Shown here in pieces: positions 35,076 through 43,517 of a stretch of DNA of 64,000 nt. The first letter of the stretch is position 1. Each line of letters starts with the position of its first letter. A program made the translations under genes and the position numbers. Origin of the DNA: a virus; the IMG/VR virus record IMGVR_UViG_3300004180_000001, positions 1 to 64,000 of that record; one strand, 5' to 3'. The notes below the pieces were generated by a model. The model did no database searches. It saw only the letters and a program-made list of their open reading frames with translations, and had not been told where the DNA came from.

Positions 35076-38000
35076 ACTGAAAAATCCTCGTCTTCAAGTT
35101 CGTAAAGTTCCTGCATGAACATAGAGACGTCAACGTCTTCCTCGACAGGTGCAGGGGCCATATCTTTGTACATTTTGTCCAAGGCTTCGTTAACTTTTTC
35201 AAGCGACGGGAAAGACCCCACCTCGTACTGCTTGCCCCAATTCGGTCCGAAGGAACAGTCGCCAACCATCGGGATGGTGCCGTTGGGCGGCAATATGTTC
35301 ATGTGTTCACACAACTCGTTCAAGTAAGAATGCAGCATAGCAACTGGAACATCGGCCACGATTTCATCGTAAATGGCAGCAATGAAGTAGGCGTCGTGGC
35401 GTCTGAAAAAGTCAGACTTCTTAATCCGCATCATCAACGTCTTAAGAATGTCAGCAGCCGTTCCCTGGATGTTGAAGTTAACAGCCTGTCTCTCCCACCG
35501 GGAAGCCAGGCCCTGCTCACCGCAATTTATGCCGGGGACAACGTGGCGGCGTGAGCTATAAGCTGTCGTCGTATAGCCCAACTCTTTAGCGGCTTTTATA
35601 ACTTTCTGTTTCCAGACTTCCAACAGCGGAAAGGTGTCGTTGTAAGCTTTCAGGTAAAGTTCGGCTTCCGCCAGCGGAGACAGCATGTTGATAGACAGCG
35701 TCGGCGCCGACGCACCGAACTGCGCAGAGAAGTTTACCGTCTTGCCTTTACCTCTGGATGTATCCAGTATTTTTGCCAGTTGAGTCTTCTCGCCCAACGC
35801 GTCCTTGTCGTCTATATGCGACTTAAAAAAGTCGTAATCGACTATACCTTGCTCGGTATAAACAACGGCCAAGGGTTCTCTGTACTCTTCTTTTCGCAAA
35901 AGGATAGGCGCTATGCTGCAACCTGTTAAAGCGTGCAAGTCTTTTGGCACTGCTCCTGTGTAGGCTGACATAAACGTCGGATCCTTGCACTGGTCCGCAT
36001 TTAGACGCAATTCCTGCGAACTAAAGTCGACCGACACAATTACCCGGCCAGGTCCTCTTGGAATAAAGATGGTGCGCACATCACCTTTTGCAATCTGCAG
36101 CAGGTTGGGATTACTTCCAGTGGGCCGGCGAGTCACTGTGCCGCAAGTGTTGTAACCGGGGTGCAGTAATCCATCGCCGCTGCCTTTTAACCAGAGCGGA
36201 TACACGTTCCAGTAAATCTTTGCTCTGGTGGTGGCTGCTTTGTATTCCTGCAACGCTTGCAGTACCGGCTTCTTCCAAGCATTATCGCCGGTGCAGTCTT
36301 CAGCCAGGGCTGCGGCAATAGCGATCTTGTTGGTCGCCGGCGATCCAGGCAAACGAAACCGGTGCCGTAAACTTCCTTGCTGGACTTTGGTGCGCATCCG
36401 AATAGGAAGCCTCAGCAGTAGGTAGAACAGCGCCTGATTTTGCTTGGGTGATCCCAAGTTAAGTTCTGTGCCTTCAAACGTTACCTCAGCGGCGTCTTCC
36501 AGAACGAGATCGCAAAAATCCGCAAGCGCCTTGTAAGCGTCCGATGACCGCGTCTTCAAATCCTTTGCCATGCTTTTAAACCCGCTTTCCGCAGGTCCCA
36601 ACAAACGCATGAACTTGTGCTGCAGTGTGCCGGGCTCATAGGCATCGTAGTTGGCCATGAGATAATCCTCGAAGCCCACGCCTGATACCTTCTCCAGTTC
36701 AGGAACGCCCAAAATATCTGTAACTTTTTTGAACCCTGCAACCGTCGGCGTGAAATTCTTGAAATTTTTGACGGCTTTCAAAGGCTTGTAGAAACTGTCT
36801 TGCTTCAGGTTAAGCGTGTATTCCTGCAACTTGGCGTTAACGCGTTGCGATGTTGCCTCCGGACTCAGACCTTTCTCTTCGCAGGCGGTCTTTTCCTTGA
36901 CTCGAACATAGTCGGTCGTGTCAGCTACCAAAGAATAAACACAGTCGTATGCCGGCTCCTTGCAGTGATGCTCCAACTGCTCGCGGATGTACGCCATCTT
37001 TGTTTCGGCAGTGACACGGTCACGTTCAGTCAATTCAGCCATACGCTCTACATCGATGGCTACTCCGCTGAGGTGCGCCTTGCAGAATTCAGTAACGACA
37101 GGGCATTCGAAATTCTTGATAAACTCATTTGTCCCTTCCAGAATGGACATGACCGTAAACAGGTGCAGCAAGTGACCGGTCACTACACTATCGTCGCAGC
37201 CGTAAGACAAGACCTGCTCACCTGTAATTTCAGCCATGGATGCCGCATTGCAAGCGGTCAGCAACTCGTTGTATGTTGTTTGGGTGTAATTAAGGTAATG
37301 CTTGGATAACCACTTCAACCCGTGCTCGGTGTTTTCGTTCAGGTGATGGGCGTAGAGCTTAGTGTCCAACGTAGACCGATCGGCCAGTTCATGACCTAAC
37401 TGATTCAGCGTTATCGTCGCCTCGAAATAAATATTCTGAGCCGCCATATATTTACCCGCCTTCTCAATGTATTTGATCAGCTGCAGAATAAAGTTAGTGC
37501 CCACATTGTCGGTGTCCTTGTGCGCGGTGGAAATGTAAAACACGCGGCTCAGGTTAGGTCCGAAGGCAAATGAACAGCCGGCTATTTTGGAATTTCGCAT
37601 GTCGACATAGACCCGACCTCCACAGGCCTCTTTAAATTCCTGGACGTTCCCAGTGTCGAACGTTTCATAGTCCCAAGGTACAACAGGTGTGCTTTCCAGT
37701 AAACTGGCTATCTCTTTTGCGCAGGCTTGAACATTGTTGCGGGTGACCAGCGTTGCCTTGTAACAATACTTCTCGTACCGGTCGATAAAGTCAGGGCAGA
37801 AATTGTCTGTGCAAACTTTTTCCAGCCTGGAAAACTCGGGAACTCGCTTAGTCCATTTGATCTCAATCAATTTGTTACCTCGCACGCCGGTACAAATTTC
37901 AGGGTGAAGCTTGGCCAGTTGGTACATTTTTAGCCAAACGTCCAGTTGCTGAACACATTTCTGGTAGGCTTTGTTGGTAGTCAGCGTAGCAGTTTTAACT

Positions 38001-38701
38001 ATCCGGGCCCTGTCGCCGGCATCTACCCAGGCGCTGAGCTCTTCCAAACCGTCCTCTCCGAACTCGTCCACCATACTGGTCCACCCTGCAGGGCCGACTC
38101 CGGCAACGCCGCCGTAAGTATCGGAAGAGTCTCCGACAACTGATTTGAATAAAGTGATCAAGTGAGGCGGGATGACTACGCCTTTCTCTGTCATCGTTGT
38201 CTCGACAACCCCTTTCCTGAATACTGCGCAGGTCGGGCTGGACAACGCAATCAAGTCACGGTCGACGGTGTGGATTGTTTTAAATCCAGGCAGAGCCTTC
38301 ACCAGATAGGCAATCACGTCGTCCGCTTCCTGCTCTTCCAGGTAGGCGATCAGCACGCCCATCGATTTCAAAAACTCCAAACACTGTCTAACGGCAATCT
38401 TTATCTGCTCGTCTTCAACAGGATCAGTTGGCGTTTTCTTGTCCTTCGATTTGTACCCATGAAAAATGTTTCGCCGGTAGGTGTTGCCGCCGTCGGTGAC
38501 AGCGATCATGTTCATAGGCGATTCCACAATCTGCAGGATAGGGTCGAAGAACTTGTCGATGAATACGGCAACGCCGTAAGCCGCAGTGTTTACGAAATCT
38601 TTGATGCCGCTACCTCTGATGGCCATGGAATCCTGGCCGCTGTGGTAGGCTTCTGTTACCAAACCTTTCAGGTCTAGTATGCTTGTTTTTTCAATATCCA
38701 T
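35072..38701 (-). CDS. polA: family A DNA polymerase with N-terminal 5' nuclease
   Basis: Encodes 1209 residues; AAGGA precedes the ATG. Order: 5'-3' exonuclease/flap nuclease (residues about 1-300) with EADDVIAYLV near 126 and GDSSDTYGGVAGVGPAGW near 190-207; 3'-5' exonuclease start WDYETFD near 344; polymerase palm with motif A VSVDFSSQEL near 890, motif B RGKGKTVNFSAQFG near 985 and motif C AAIYDEIVADV near 1110. It is longer than bacterial Pol I (about 930), with extra sequence between about 560 and 850. Main replicative polymerase of the phage. Confidence 0.95.
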   Translation of the reverse strand: MDIEKTSILDLKGLVTEAYHSGQDSMAIRGSGIKDFVNTAAYGVAVFIDKFFDPILQIVESPMNMIAVTDGGNTYRRNIFHGYKSKDKKTPTDPVEDEQIKIAVRQCLEFLKSMGVLIAYLEEQEADDVIAYLVKALPGFKTIHTVDRDLIALSSPTCAVFRKGVVETTMTEKGVVIPPHLITLFKSVVGDSSDTYGGVAGVGPAGWTSMVDEFGEDGLEELSAWVDAGDRARIVKTATLTTNKAYQKCVQQLDVWLKMYQLAKLHPEICTGVRGNKLIEIKWTKRVPEFSRLEKVCTDNFCPDFIDRYEKYCYKATLVTRNNVQACAKEIASLLESTPVVPWDYETFDTGNVQEFKEACGGRVYVDMRNSKIAGCSFAFGPNLSRVFYISTAHKDTDNVGTNFILQLIKYIEKAGKYMAAQNIYFEATITLNQLGHELADRSTLDTKLYAHHLNENTEHGLKWLSKHYLNYTQTTYNELLTACNAASMAEITGEQVLSYGCDDSVVTGHLLHLFTVMSILEGTNEFIKNFECPVVTEFCKAHLSGVAIDVERMAELTERDRVTAETKMAYIREQLEHHCKEPAYDCVYSLVADTTDYVRVKEKTACEEKGLSPEATSQRVNAKLQEYTLNLKQDSFYKPLKAVKNFKNFTPTVAGFKKVTDILGVPELEKVSGVGFEDYLMANYDAYEPGTLQHKFMRLLGPAESGFKSMAKDLKTRSSDAYKALADFCDLVLEDAAEVTFEGTELNLGSPKQNQALFYLLLRLPIRMRTKVQQGSLRHRFRLPGSPATNKIAIAAALAEDCTGDNAWKKPVLQALQEYKAATTRAKIYWNVYPLWLKGSGDGLLHPGYNTCGTVTRRPTGSNPNLLQIAKGDVRTIFIPRGPGRVIVSVDFSSQELRLNADQCKDPTFMSAYTGAVPKDLHALTGCSIAPILLRKEEYREPLAVVYTEQGIVDYDFFKSHIDDKDALGEKTQLAKILDTSRGKGKTVNFSAQFGASAPTLSINMLSPLAEAELYLKAYNDTFPLLEVWKQKVIKAAKELGYTTTAYSSRRHVVPGINCGEQGLASRWERQAVNFNIQGTAADILKTLMMRIKKSDFFRRHDAYFIAAIYDEIVADVPVAMLHSYLNELCEHMNILPPNGTIPMVGDCSFGPNWGKQYEVGSFPSLEKVNEALDKMYKDMAPAPVEEDVDVSMFMQELYELEDEDFSV

Positions 38702-38712
38702 TACAGGATTCC

Positions 38713-38832
38713 TTAACTTAAAATTACGGATCCGGACACAACCAGGATAAGCCAGTCAAGGTCGGGCGGGCTGTTGTTCAGGGTTAAGGTCGCTGTAGCT
38801 ATGCACAGCAAGCCTAGAAAAAATCTCTTCAC
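38713..38832 (-). CDS. 39-residue hydrophobic peptide
   Basis: GTG start with GAGAGG 7 bases upstream; encodes KRFFLGLLCIATATLTLNN then SPPDLDWLILVVSGSVILS: two hydrophobic segments around a short polar turn. It sits between a terminator hairpin and the polymerase gene and ends 11 bases before the polymerase ATG. It could be a small membrane protein or a translated leader. Confidence 0.45.
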   Translation of the reverse strand: MKRFFLGLLCIATATLTLNNSPPDLDWLILVVSGSVILS

Positions 38833-38847
38833 GGGATGAACCTCTCG

Positions 38848-38882
38848 ATAAAAAGCCAGGGCAAGTAGACCTGCCCTGGCTT
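38848..38882 (-). terminator. Rho-independent terminator after the acidic-repeat gene
   Basis: On the minus strand AAGCCAGGGCA and TGCCCTGGCTT form a perfect 11-bp stem with an 8-base loop, running into a T-run. It ends the transcript from 39774 and separates it from the polymerase gene, which therefore needs its own promoter or readthrough. Confidence 0.85.
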
Positions 38883-38907
38883 AGGTTACTGCTTAGTCAG
38901 GGCTAAA

Positions 38908-39774
38908 TTAATCGGCCATCGCGATAAACTTAAACGCAAAAGGATTGAACGCCTTAACTCCAGTGCCTACCTTAACGCCGACAGATACGCGAGTAATGAC
39001 CTCAAACGGATTGGTTTTAGGTTTGCGCATTGCCAACCCTACCGTATAGCCATCGAGTTTGCCTATACTTTTGGGCGGGATCTGCAACATTACCACTTCG
39101 TCATCCAAAGACCCGTCACCCCCGGCGATGAATTTTGCCATAACCATTTTGTAAATCTTGCGCTCATAAGGTATGCCGCGAGATTTCCAATCCTGGAAAA
39201 AATCCACCAAAGGTTTTCTTTCGTCACCGTTTTGATGCAAGTCATCGTCAGAGTACACAACCTCGGGATCCTTGCCTCTGTCTGCCGGCGTGCCGATGTA
39301 AACGAACTGCTTGCGCTCGGCAATCATGTGGCAAGAGAATTCAGTTCCCAATGTGCTGCCGTCAGAGACTTGGAATTTCTCGTCCTCAAGTTTAACCAAC
39401 GGGAACGACGTGAAGTCCAACTGCAAATCTGTAAACCCGTGTTCAGCCAGGTAGGCCATCGGGTCTTCAAATTTTGACGCAACGGCGACCGACGTTTGCT
39501 GCGTCTCGGCCAGGTCTTGCGCGGGTTGCTGTTGGATTTCTTGGATAACTTCGTCAGCGACTTCTGCGATAACTTCAGTAGCTTCGTCGATAACTTCGTC
39601 AGCAACTTCTGCGATAACTTCAGTAGCTTCGTCGATAACTTCGACTTCGGCGACTTCGACAACTTCTGCTATTTTTTCTGGCGCTACGACAGCCGTATCG
39701 GCAGTGGCAGTGGCAGCAGCTGCAGCTGCAGCCAAATCAACGATGTTGTTTTCTTCTTCTTTAGGCATAGCCAT
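38908..39774 (-). CDS. acidic-repeat protein, possible ssDNA-binding protein
   Basis: Encodes 288 residues; GAGGTAACACC precedes the ATG. Residues 10-45 are an Ala/Thr run. Residues about 47-76 are two copies of VIDEATEVIAEVADE, encoded by a 45-bp tandem repeat, and a Gln-rich linker follows. The globular part (about 105-288) has many aromatic and basic residues. Placement between the HU-like and polymerase genes suggests an ssDNA-binding role, but an acidic N-terminus is the reverse of the usual SSB layout. The function is a guess. Confidence 0.6.
   Translation of the reverse strand: MAMPKEEENNIVDLAAAAAAATATADTAVVAPEKIAEVVEVAEVEVIDEATEVIAEVADEVIDEATEVIAEVADEVIQEIQQQPAQDLAETQQTSVAVASKFEDPMAYLAEHGFTDLQLDFTSFPLVKLEDEKFQVSDGSTLGTEFSCHMIAERKQFVYIGTPADRGKDPEVVYSDDDLHQNGDERKPLVDFFQDWKSRGIPYERKIYKMVMAKFIAGGDGSLDDEVVMLQIPPKSIGKLDGYTVGLAMRKPKTNPFEVITRVSVGVKVGTGVKAFNPFAFKFIAMAD
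39546..39660 (-). repeat. 45-bp tandem repeat in coding sequence
   Basis: Two nearly identical 45-bp units, followed by a partial third, encode VIDEATEVIAEVADE twice and then VI-x-E. They keep frame, so copy number could change by slippage without breaking the protein. Confidence 0.7.
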
Positions 39775-39827
39775 GGTGTTACCTCATTTTCATTTTAAAG
39801 TTAATTTACATTTTCATTTTTAGTAGC

Positions 39828-39846
39828 CTGTACTCACTGAGTACAG
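39828..39846. repeat. 19-bp palindrome, copy 1 of 9 (extended arms)
   Basis: CTGTACTC-ACT-GAGTACAG on the plus strand, 12 bases past the HU-like stop on the minus strand. Flanking bases AGC/GCT lengthen the stem to 11 bp. Centre on the minus strand is AGT. The next ATG (39774) is 54 bases away. Confidence 0.85.
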
Positions 39847-39858
39847 GCTGTCCCCAAC

Positions 39859-40131
39859 TCAAGCTAAGTCTGAGTTGAGCTTCGCTCCCGCCTTAAACAC
39901 CGCAGTGGTCTTGGCTGGGATATCGATACGTTCGCCGGTAGCAGGGTTCCTGCCGGCTCTCGCTTTCGATTCTCTCACTTTGAAAGTGCCGAAGCCTTTC
40001 AAAGCTACTTCGTTGCCTGCTTTAAGCTCCTCGGCAACAACGGTTACCAAGGTCTCCACAACGTCTGTTGCAGAGGCCTTGGTAATTCCGCACGATGTAG
40101 CTATTTTTGTTACAAGTTCTGCTTTGTTCAT
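39859..40131 (-). CDS. HU/IHF-family DNA-binding protein
   Basis: Encodes 90 residues, exactly the HU length, from ATG 40131 (MNKAELVTKIA) with GGAAAG upstream. The frame is open 16 codons further but that part is not HU-like. GFGTFKVRESKARAGRNPAT (near 46-65) is the DNA-binding arm signature. HU-type proteins bend DNA and assist replication or packaging. A 27-bp inverted repeat lies just upstream. Confidence 0.95.
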   Translation of the reverse strand: MNKAELVTKIATSCGITKASATDVVETLVTVVAEELKAGNEVALKGFGTFKVRESKARAGRNPATGERIDIPAKTTAVFKAGAKLNSDLA

Positions 40132-40142
40132 TGTCTTTCCAT

Positions 40143-40169
40143 TAAAGTCTTTACGAGAGTAAGACTTTA
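40143..40169 (-). promoter_or_regulatory. inverted repeat upstream of the HU-like gene
   Basis: TAAAGTCTT and AAGACTTTA are perfect 9-bp arms around a 9-base loop, 12 bases upstream of the HU-like ATG and after the helicase stop. No T-run follows. It could be an operator, a leader hairpin or a processing site. Confidence 0.5.
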
Positions 40170-40181
40170 GCACAGACATTG

Positions 40182-41630
40182 CTATAGGTAAAGTGATTCT
40201 AATAAAACTTTTTTATCCTGCATTATATACGAAGTTTCCTTACTCCTGCCTAGCGCTGAGTCCACTAATCGGTCCATCCAGGTTCTCTCGAATCTGAACA
40301 GCCAGGCCTTTACAGGGTTGACTTGCCCCTCTCTCTGCACGCGCCCTAGTCCCTGCTCAAAACTGGAAGGCGTGCCTTCCGGTTCGAAAAAAATAACGTC
40401 GCTGCAAACGTGTTGCAGGTTAAACCCTGCGCCGCCTGATTTGTAATTGGCTATCGCCGCCCGGCAAGTAACGTCAGTCTGGAACTTGATAACTTCCTCC
40501 CTGCAGTTGGAGTCACCGTAGATCAACGCAGGGTTGTCGAACAGTTTGGCAAGCTTGCGAACCGTTGACCGGTAGACACAAAATATGAGTACCTTCCGCT
40601 CTCGGGTATTAATCGATTCCAGTATGGCTTTCAATGAGGCTATAGGCGCGTCGTCTATCACCTTATCGGTAAAATGCTCCATGTTGGTTATGATCTGCAA
40701 GGCGTACTGTCGTAACGCTGACATGTTGTCCGCCACAAACACCTGATCGCCCAGCTGCAGGATTCTTTCGGTGAGAAGCTTTTTGTACAGAACGTAGTGT
40801 TCAGGCTCCAGTAAAACTCTCTGCTCGATGATGGTAGGCTCTTCCAAGGACAACACGTCACGCTGCCTGCGCCGGACGGCGAACTCATTCATATCCATCA
40901 TTAACGGTTCCCTGGATTGGTAGTCCACAATCTTGTCGAACGGCAAGAACTGGTTGTCGGCGTAGACGATGAACTGCCTTTTGAAATATTCCAGGTTGGG
41001 ATATTTTTTAGGCTGACGCAGTTTGATGTGGGCGTAGGCATCCAACAGATCCGCGGTGATGGGCGTCGCCGTCATCTCATGGAAGTCGAAGTCCAGGTTA
41101 AACACAGCTCGGTAAGCCACAGCGAAGTTGTTGGTGCTTGCACCTTTCAAGGCATGCGCCTCGTCGCACACCAAAACATTGAAGTGGCGCAGGCCGAACA
41201 GATACCGAGCCAGTCGGGCGAACATCTGATAGCTCATGAACGCCACGTCAGGCAAGTGCCCAGCGTCCCAGTGGTCCAGCATATTGTCACGCTTACCTTT
41301 CGGTATCGACACATTGACCATCTTGAACGGCATGTCCGTAACGATGCGATTGAACTCCGTGATGTATTGGTGAATCAGCGGCGGCGGCATGACTACCAGC
41401 ACTTTCTTGCCTGAATACAGCTTGTGTGCAATGTACAAGAACGATACCAGACTCTTACCGGTGCCCACCTCTGAGAAGTTGGCGCTTCGTTTCCAAGGCA
41501 GAATCTTACCAAGGTCCTCCAGTTGATGTGGCTTGGGAGTTTGCAGGCATTGGCTGGCGCCGCAGTCGATCGGCACACAGGCGTCTTCGAATATTTTGTT
41601 TAGGAGTATCACACAGGCCGCCACAAGCAT
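40182..41630 (-). CDS. SNF2-type (SF2) helicase
   Basis: Encodes 482 residues. Motifs: FSEVGTGKSLV (Walker A, near 50), LVVMPPPLI (Ia), FNVLVCDEAHALKG (DEAH, near 160), EMTATPIT (III), then helicase domain 2 with YKSGGAGFNLQ (V) and QGLGRVQREGQ (VI). Phage relatives remodel DNA or protein-DNA complexes. The ATG lies inside the end of the upstream 64-residue gene; the SD is weak (CGGA) and a slightly later start is possible. Confidence 0.88.
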   Translation of the reverse strand: MLVAACVILLNKIFEDACVPIDCGASQCLQTPKPHQLEDLGKILPWKRSANFSEVGTGKSLVSFLYIAHKLYSGKKVLVVMPPPLIHQYITEFNRIVTDMPFKMVNVSIPKGKRDNMLDHWDAGHLPDVAFMSYQMFARLARYLFGLRHFNVLVCDEAHALKGASTNNFAVAYRAVFNLDFDFHEMTATPITADLLDAYAHIKLRQPKKYPNLEYFKRQFIVYADNQFLPFDKIVDYQSREPLMMDMNEFAVRRRQRDVLSLEEPTIIEQRVLLEPEHYVLYKKLLTERILQLGDQVFVADNMSALRQYALQIITNMEHFTDKVIDDAPIASLKAILESINTRERKVLIFCVYRSTVRKLAKLFDNPALIYGDSNCREEVIKFQTDVTCRAAIANYKSGGAGFNLQHVCSDVIFFEPEGTPSSFEQGLGRVQREGQVNPVKAWLFRFERTWMDRLVDSALGRSKETSYIMQDKKVLLESLYL

Positions 41631-41803
41631 TCCGTGGAGAGAATGTGCCGACCGTCATCCAACTTGATTATCATAAGACCTGGCTTTTCCGTATCCTCTC
41701 TAACAACAATACCTAACAGCGTCTCCATGGTGTCCTCGAAGCTGACCGCTACCTTGCTGTTGTAATATTCTTTTTGCAGCTTTCTTTTATTCGGTTTTTT
41801 CAT
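41609..41803 (-). CDS. small basic hypothetical protein
   Basis: Encodes 64 residues with a basic N-terminus (KKPNKRKLQKEYYNSK) and a small beta-type C-terminal part (GLMIIKLDDGRHILSTECLW). It overlaps the next helicase gene by 22 bases and its upstream neighbour by 4. Unknown; the N-terminus could bind nucleic acid. Confidence 0.6.
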   Translation of the reverse strand: MKKPNKRKLQKEYYNSKVAVSFEDTMETLLGIVVREDTEKPGLMIIKLDDGRHILSTECLWRPV

Positions 41804-42030
41804 GGTGTTTCCTTTAGCAATACTTTAATACGGCGATCGTGCAACTCAGCCAACTTCTCCTTGCCTACCTTCAACCGGCGCTCTTCGCTAAACATCAGCT
41901 CAGGGTAGCAGCAGCTAAAATCAACACAGCATTCGTTATTACGGTGTTCCGGCTTTCCGTTCATCCACAGTAACGTTTGCTGGATGCAGTTGTCGATGTA
42001 GCTTAATTGCAAGTAGGCAGGGGTCACCAC
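41800..42030 (-). CDS. small Cys-rich protein (CCVDFSCC type)
   Basis: Encodes 76 residues. CCVDFSCCYPEL (near 34-45) is a motif I recall from short phage proteins with the pattern C-C-x-D-F-S-C-C. Probably metal-binding. GTG start at 42030 or 42027, both just after GAGGG and overlapping the upstream stop. Confidence 0.6.
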   Translation of the reverse strand: MVTPAYLQLSYIDNCIQQTLLWMNGKPEHRNNECCVDFSCCYPELMFSEERRLKVGKEKLAELHDRRIKVLLKETP

Positions 42031-42215
42031 GCCCTCAGTACAACTTCGACCCCACAGTTAGGGCAATCAATCCACTCCCGACCGTCCGACCCTCCAGAGT
42101 AATCTCTTCCGTGGTAGGACTGAACTTCACTGGGTGTGTACTCTAATCGCTTGGCGCAGTTCCTACACACCACCTGTTTCACTGCTTCCGGCGCATCGCC
42201 GACAATCTTTACCAT
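42024..42215 (-). CDS. zinc-ribbon protein
   Basis: Encodes 63 residues; GAGAGGT precedes the ATG. CRNC (near 17-20) and CPNC (near 51-54) form a classic four-Cys ribbon around a Gly/Ser/Asp-rich loop. It is first in a dense group of similar small zinc proteins. The partner or substrate is unknown. Confidence 0.65.
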   Translation of the reverse strand: MVKIVGDAPEAVKQVVCRNCAKRLEYTPSEVQSYHGRDYSGGSDGREWIDCPNCGVEVVLRAW

Positions 42216-42221
42216 TTGTGT

Positions 42222-42383
42222 TTACCTCTCCGGAGTTTCCACTTTATCAACATCGCCTTTCTGACCACAGTGAGGGCAGGTTAAGGCCAAAGTCACCAGC
42301 CAATCCCTTACTGACCACCATTTTCGACAAACACCGCACTGGAAGTGGTGCAAGATTTCTATGGTGTGTTTATGGCTGACCAT
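42222..42383 (-). CDS. 53-residue zinc-ribbon protein
   Basis: Encodes MVSHKHTIEILHHFQCGVC..., with CGVC (16-19) and CPHC (36-39) forming a four-Cys ribbon around WWSVRDWLVTLAL. GAGGG precedes the ATG, and the stop lies 7 bases before the next gene's ATG. It fills the gap between 42215 and 42387. Confidence 0.7.
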   Translation of the reverse strand: MVSHKHTIEILHHFQCGVCRKWWSVRDWLVTLALTCPHCGQKGDVDKVETPER

Positions 42384-42386
42384 TGG

Positions 42387-42566
42387 CTACACCCTCGTCC
42401 GATTCTTCAGATACCTCTCATACCTTCTTGGGTCGTCGAAAGTGGGACGGTTATACCACCACTCCTGAAACGTTATACCGATGTTGGGCATGATTGGATT
42501 GGTTAGCCACAGGTAGTAAAACCCACCCACGAAAACTATTACTGTGCATAGTAATAAATTAATCAT
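42387..42566 (-). CDS. small single-pass membrane protein
   Basis: Encodes 59 residues. ATG 42566 has a perfect GGAGGT 4 bases upstream, so the longer frame is rejected. Residues 2-22 (INLLLCTVIVFVGGFYYLWL) form one membrane segment; the rest is basic (RRYERYLKNRTRV), probably cytoplasmic. Unknown role. Confidence 0.7.
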   Translation of the reverse strand: MINLLLCTVIVFVGGFYYLWLTNPIMPNIGITFQEWWYNRPTFDDPRRYERYLKNRTRV

Positions 42567-42945
42567 CGCTACCTCCAGACAGAACATCATCACGGTGAAA
42601 TTGCTCAACGTCGTCAACAGTCCAGAATTTAATCGGATAATTTTCATTGAGCCAGCCGCCTATCAAAGCCTTCAGCTCGTCCTTCTTAACCGTGTCTTTG
42701 GCCAAATCTTCAAGCCAGTCTTCGGATACTTCGCCGCACTCGTCGCCGGCTGCTTCTTGAAGTTCCTCTATGAAGCTGAGAATATTAACAAAGTCTACCG
42801 GCGTAACTTCTATGTTGCGGCCAACCCACACAGACTCTGCCGACGGATCATTGGCAAAACCCGACATAGCGGCGTCCTCAGGCGTGGGGTGGGACTCTTG
42901 ATAAAACTCCTCGTTGTGGCTGTAGCTGTATTTTTCGTTACTCAT
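42559..42945 (-). CDS. acidic hypothetical protein
   Basis: Encodes 128 residues from ATG 42945 (GGAGG upstream); ATG 42963 is an alternative without SD. The protein is very acidic (PTPEDAAMSGFANDPSAESV; EELQEAAGDECGEVSEDWLE). Strong negative charge could mimic DNA, but the same would hold for many unrelated phage proteins. Confidence 0.65.
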   Translation of the reverse strand: MSNEKYSYSHNEEFYQESHPTPEDAAMSGFANDPSAESVWVGRNIEVTPVDFVNILSFIEELQEAAGDECGEVSEDWLEDLAKDTVKKDELKALIGGWLNENYPIKFWTVDDVEQFHRDDVLSGGSDD

Positions 42946-43243
42946 GCGGGCCTCCGTCATCAAGCATGCCGTTTCGGCGGGATAGTTTCATGTATTCCTG
43001 GACTCTCTTGCGTTTAACGTCCCGGATAAAGGGGTTTCCAGGCTTAGATAGGCCTTCCGATTGCCTGAGCATATCCATTATTGCCTGGGCCTCAGTGAAT
43101 TCCTGGACAATGTCCTCGGCGTTGGTGGTTTTGTCTTTACGGTATTCCATTCCAAACCGAATAGCCTTACACGCGCTTTGTATAACCTCAGTGCACTCTT
43201 CGATAAGACACACCAAAAGGTAAACCGATCTACTTTTTATCAT
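42938..43243 (-). CDS. MazG-like nucleotide pyrophosphohydrolase
   Basis: Encodes 101 residues. LIEECTEVIQSACKAIRFGM (near 14-33) carries the E-E-x-x-E pattern of all-alpha NTP pyrophosphatases, with a second acidic stretch (AEDIVQEFTEAQAIMDML). Phage relatives cleave non-canonical NTPs or alarmones, or are pseudoenzymes. ATG 43243 follows GGAG. The fit is good at motif level only. Confidence 0.65.
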   Translation of the reverse strand: MIKSRSVYLLVCLIEECTEVIQSACKAIRFGMEYRKDKTTNAEDIVQEFTEAQAIMDMLRQSEGLSKPGNPFIRDVKRKRVQEYMKLSRRNGMLDDGGPHE

Positions 43244-43517
43244 CTTTCGGTCTCCGTTCTTCATGCCCGCACTTATCGCACCAGTACAGATCCCATGGTG
43301 CAGTCGTTGCCAGACTTTTAAAATTATGTTCGCCGCCGTTCAAGCATTCGGCCTTGCTAAGCTCATAAAAAAAGCTTATTGAAGTTGTATAGGCGAATGT
43401 CTTATCACAGCTATCACAGGTTTGCTCGTGAATAGAGCTTTCGTCATAACCGTAACCGTCGTCGTGATTTATTTCAATATCAACCCCGCAGTACGGACAC
43501 GCACCGTCAGCGCTCAC
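43230..43517 (-). CDS. multi-Cys zinc protein
   Basis: Encodes 95 residues from a GTG preceded by GAGGT. Three CxxC pairs (CPYC near 7, CDSC near 34, CDKC near 79) plus acidic loops. Probably two zinc sites, one built from the first two pairs. Unknown function. Confidence 0.65.
   Translation of the reverse strand: MSADGACPYCGVDIEINHDDGYGYDESSIHEQTCDSCDKTFAYTTSISFFYELSKAECLNGGEHNFKSLATTAPWDLYWCDKCGHEERRPKDDKK

Noticed and set aside
36800-37309. 169-codon plus-strand frame inside the polymerase gene
   Set aside because: Opposite a gene with clear polymerase motifs; judged to be a shadow frame.
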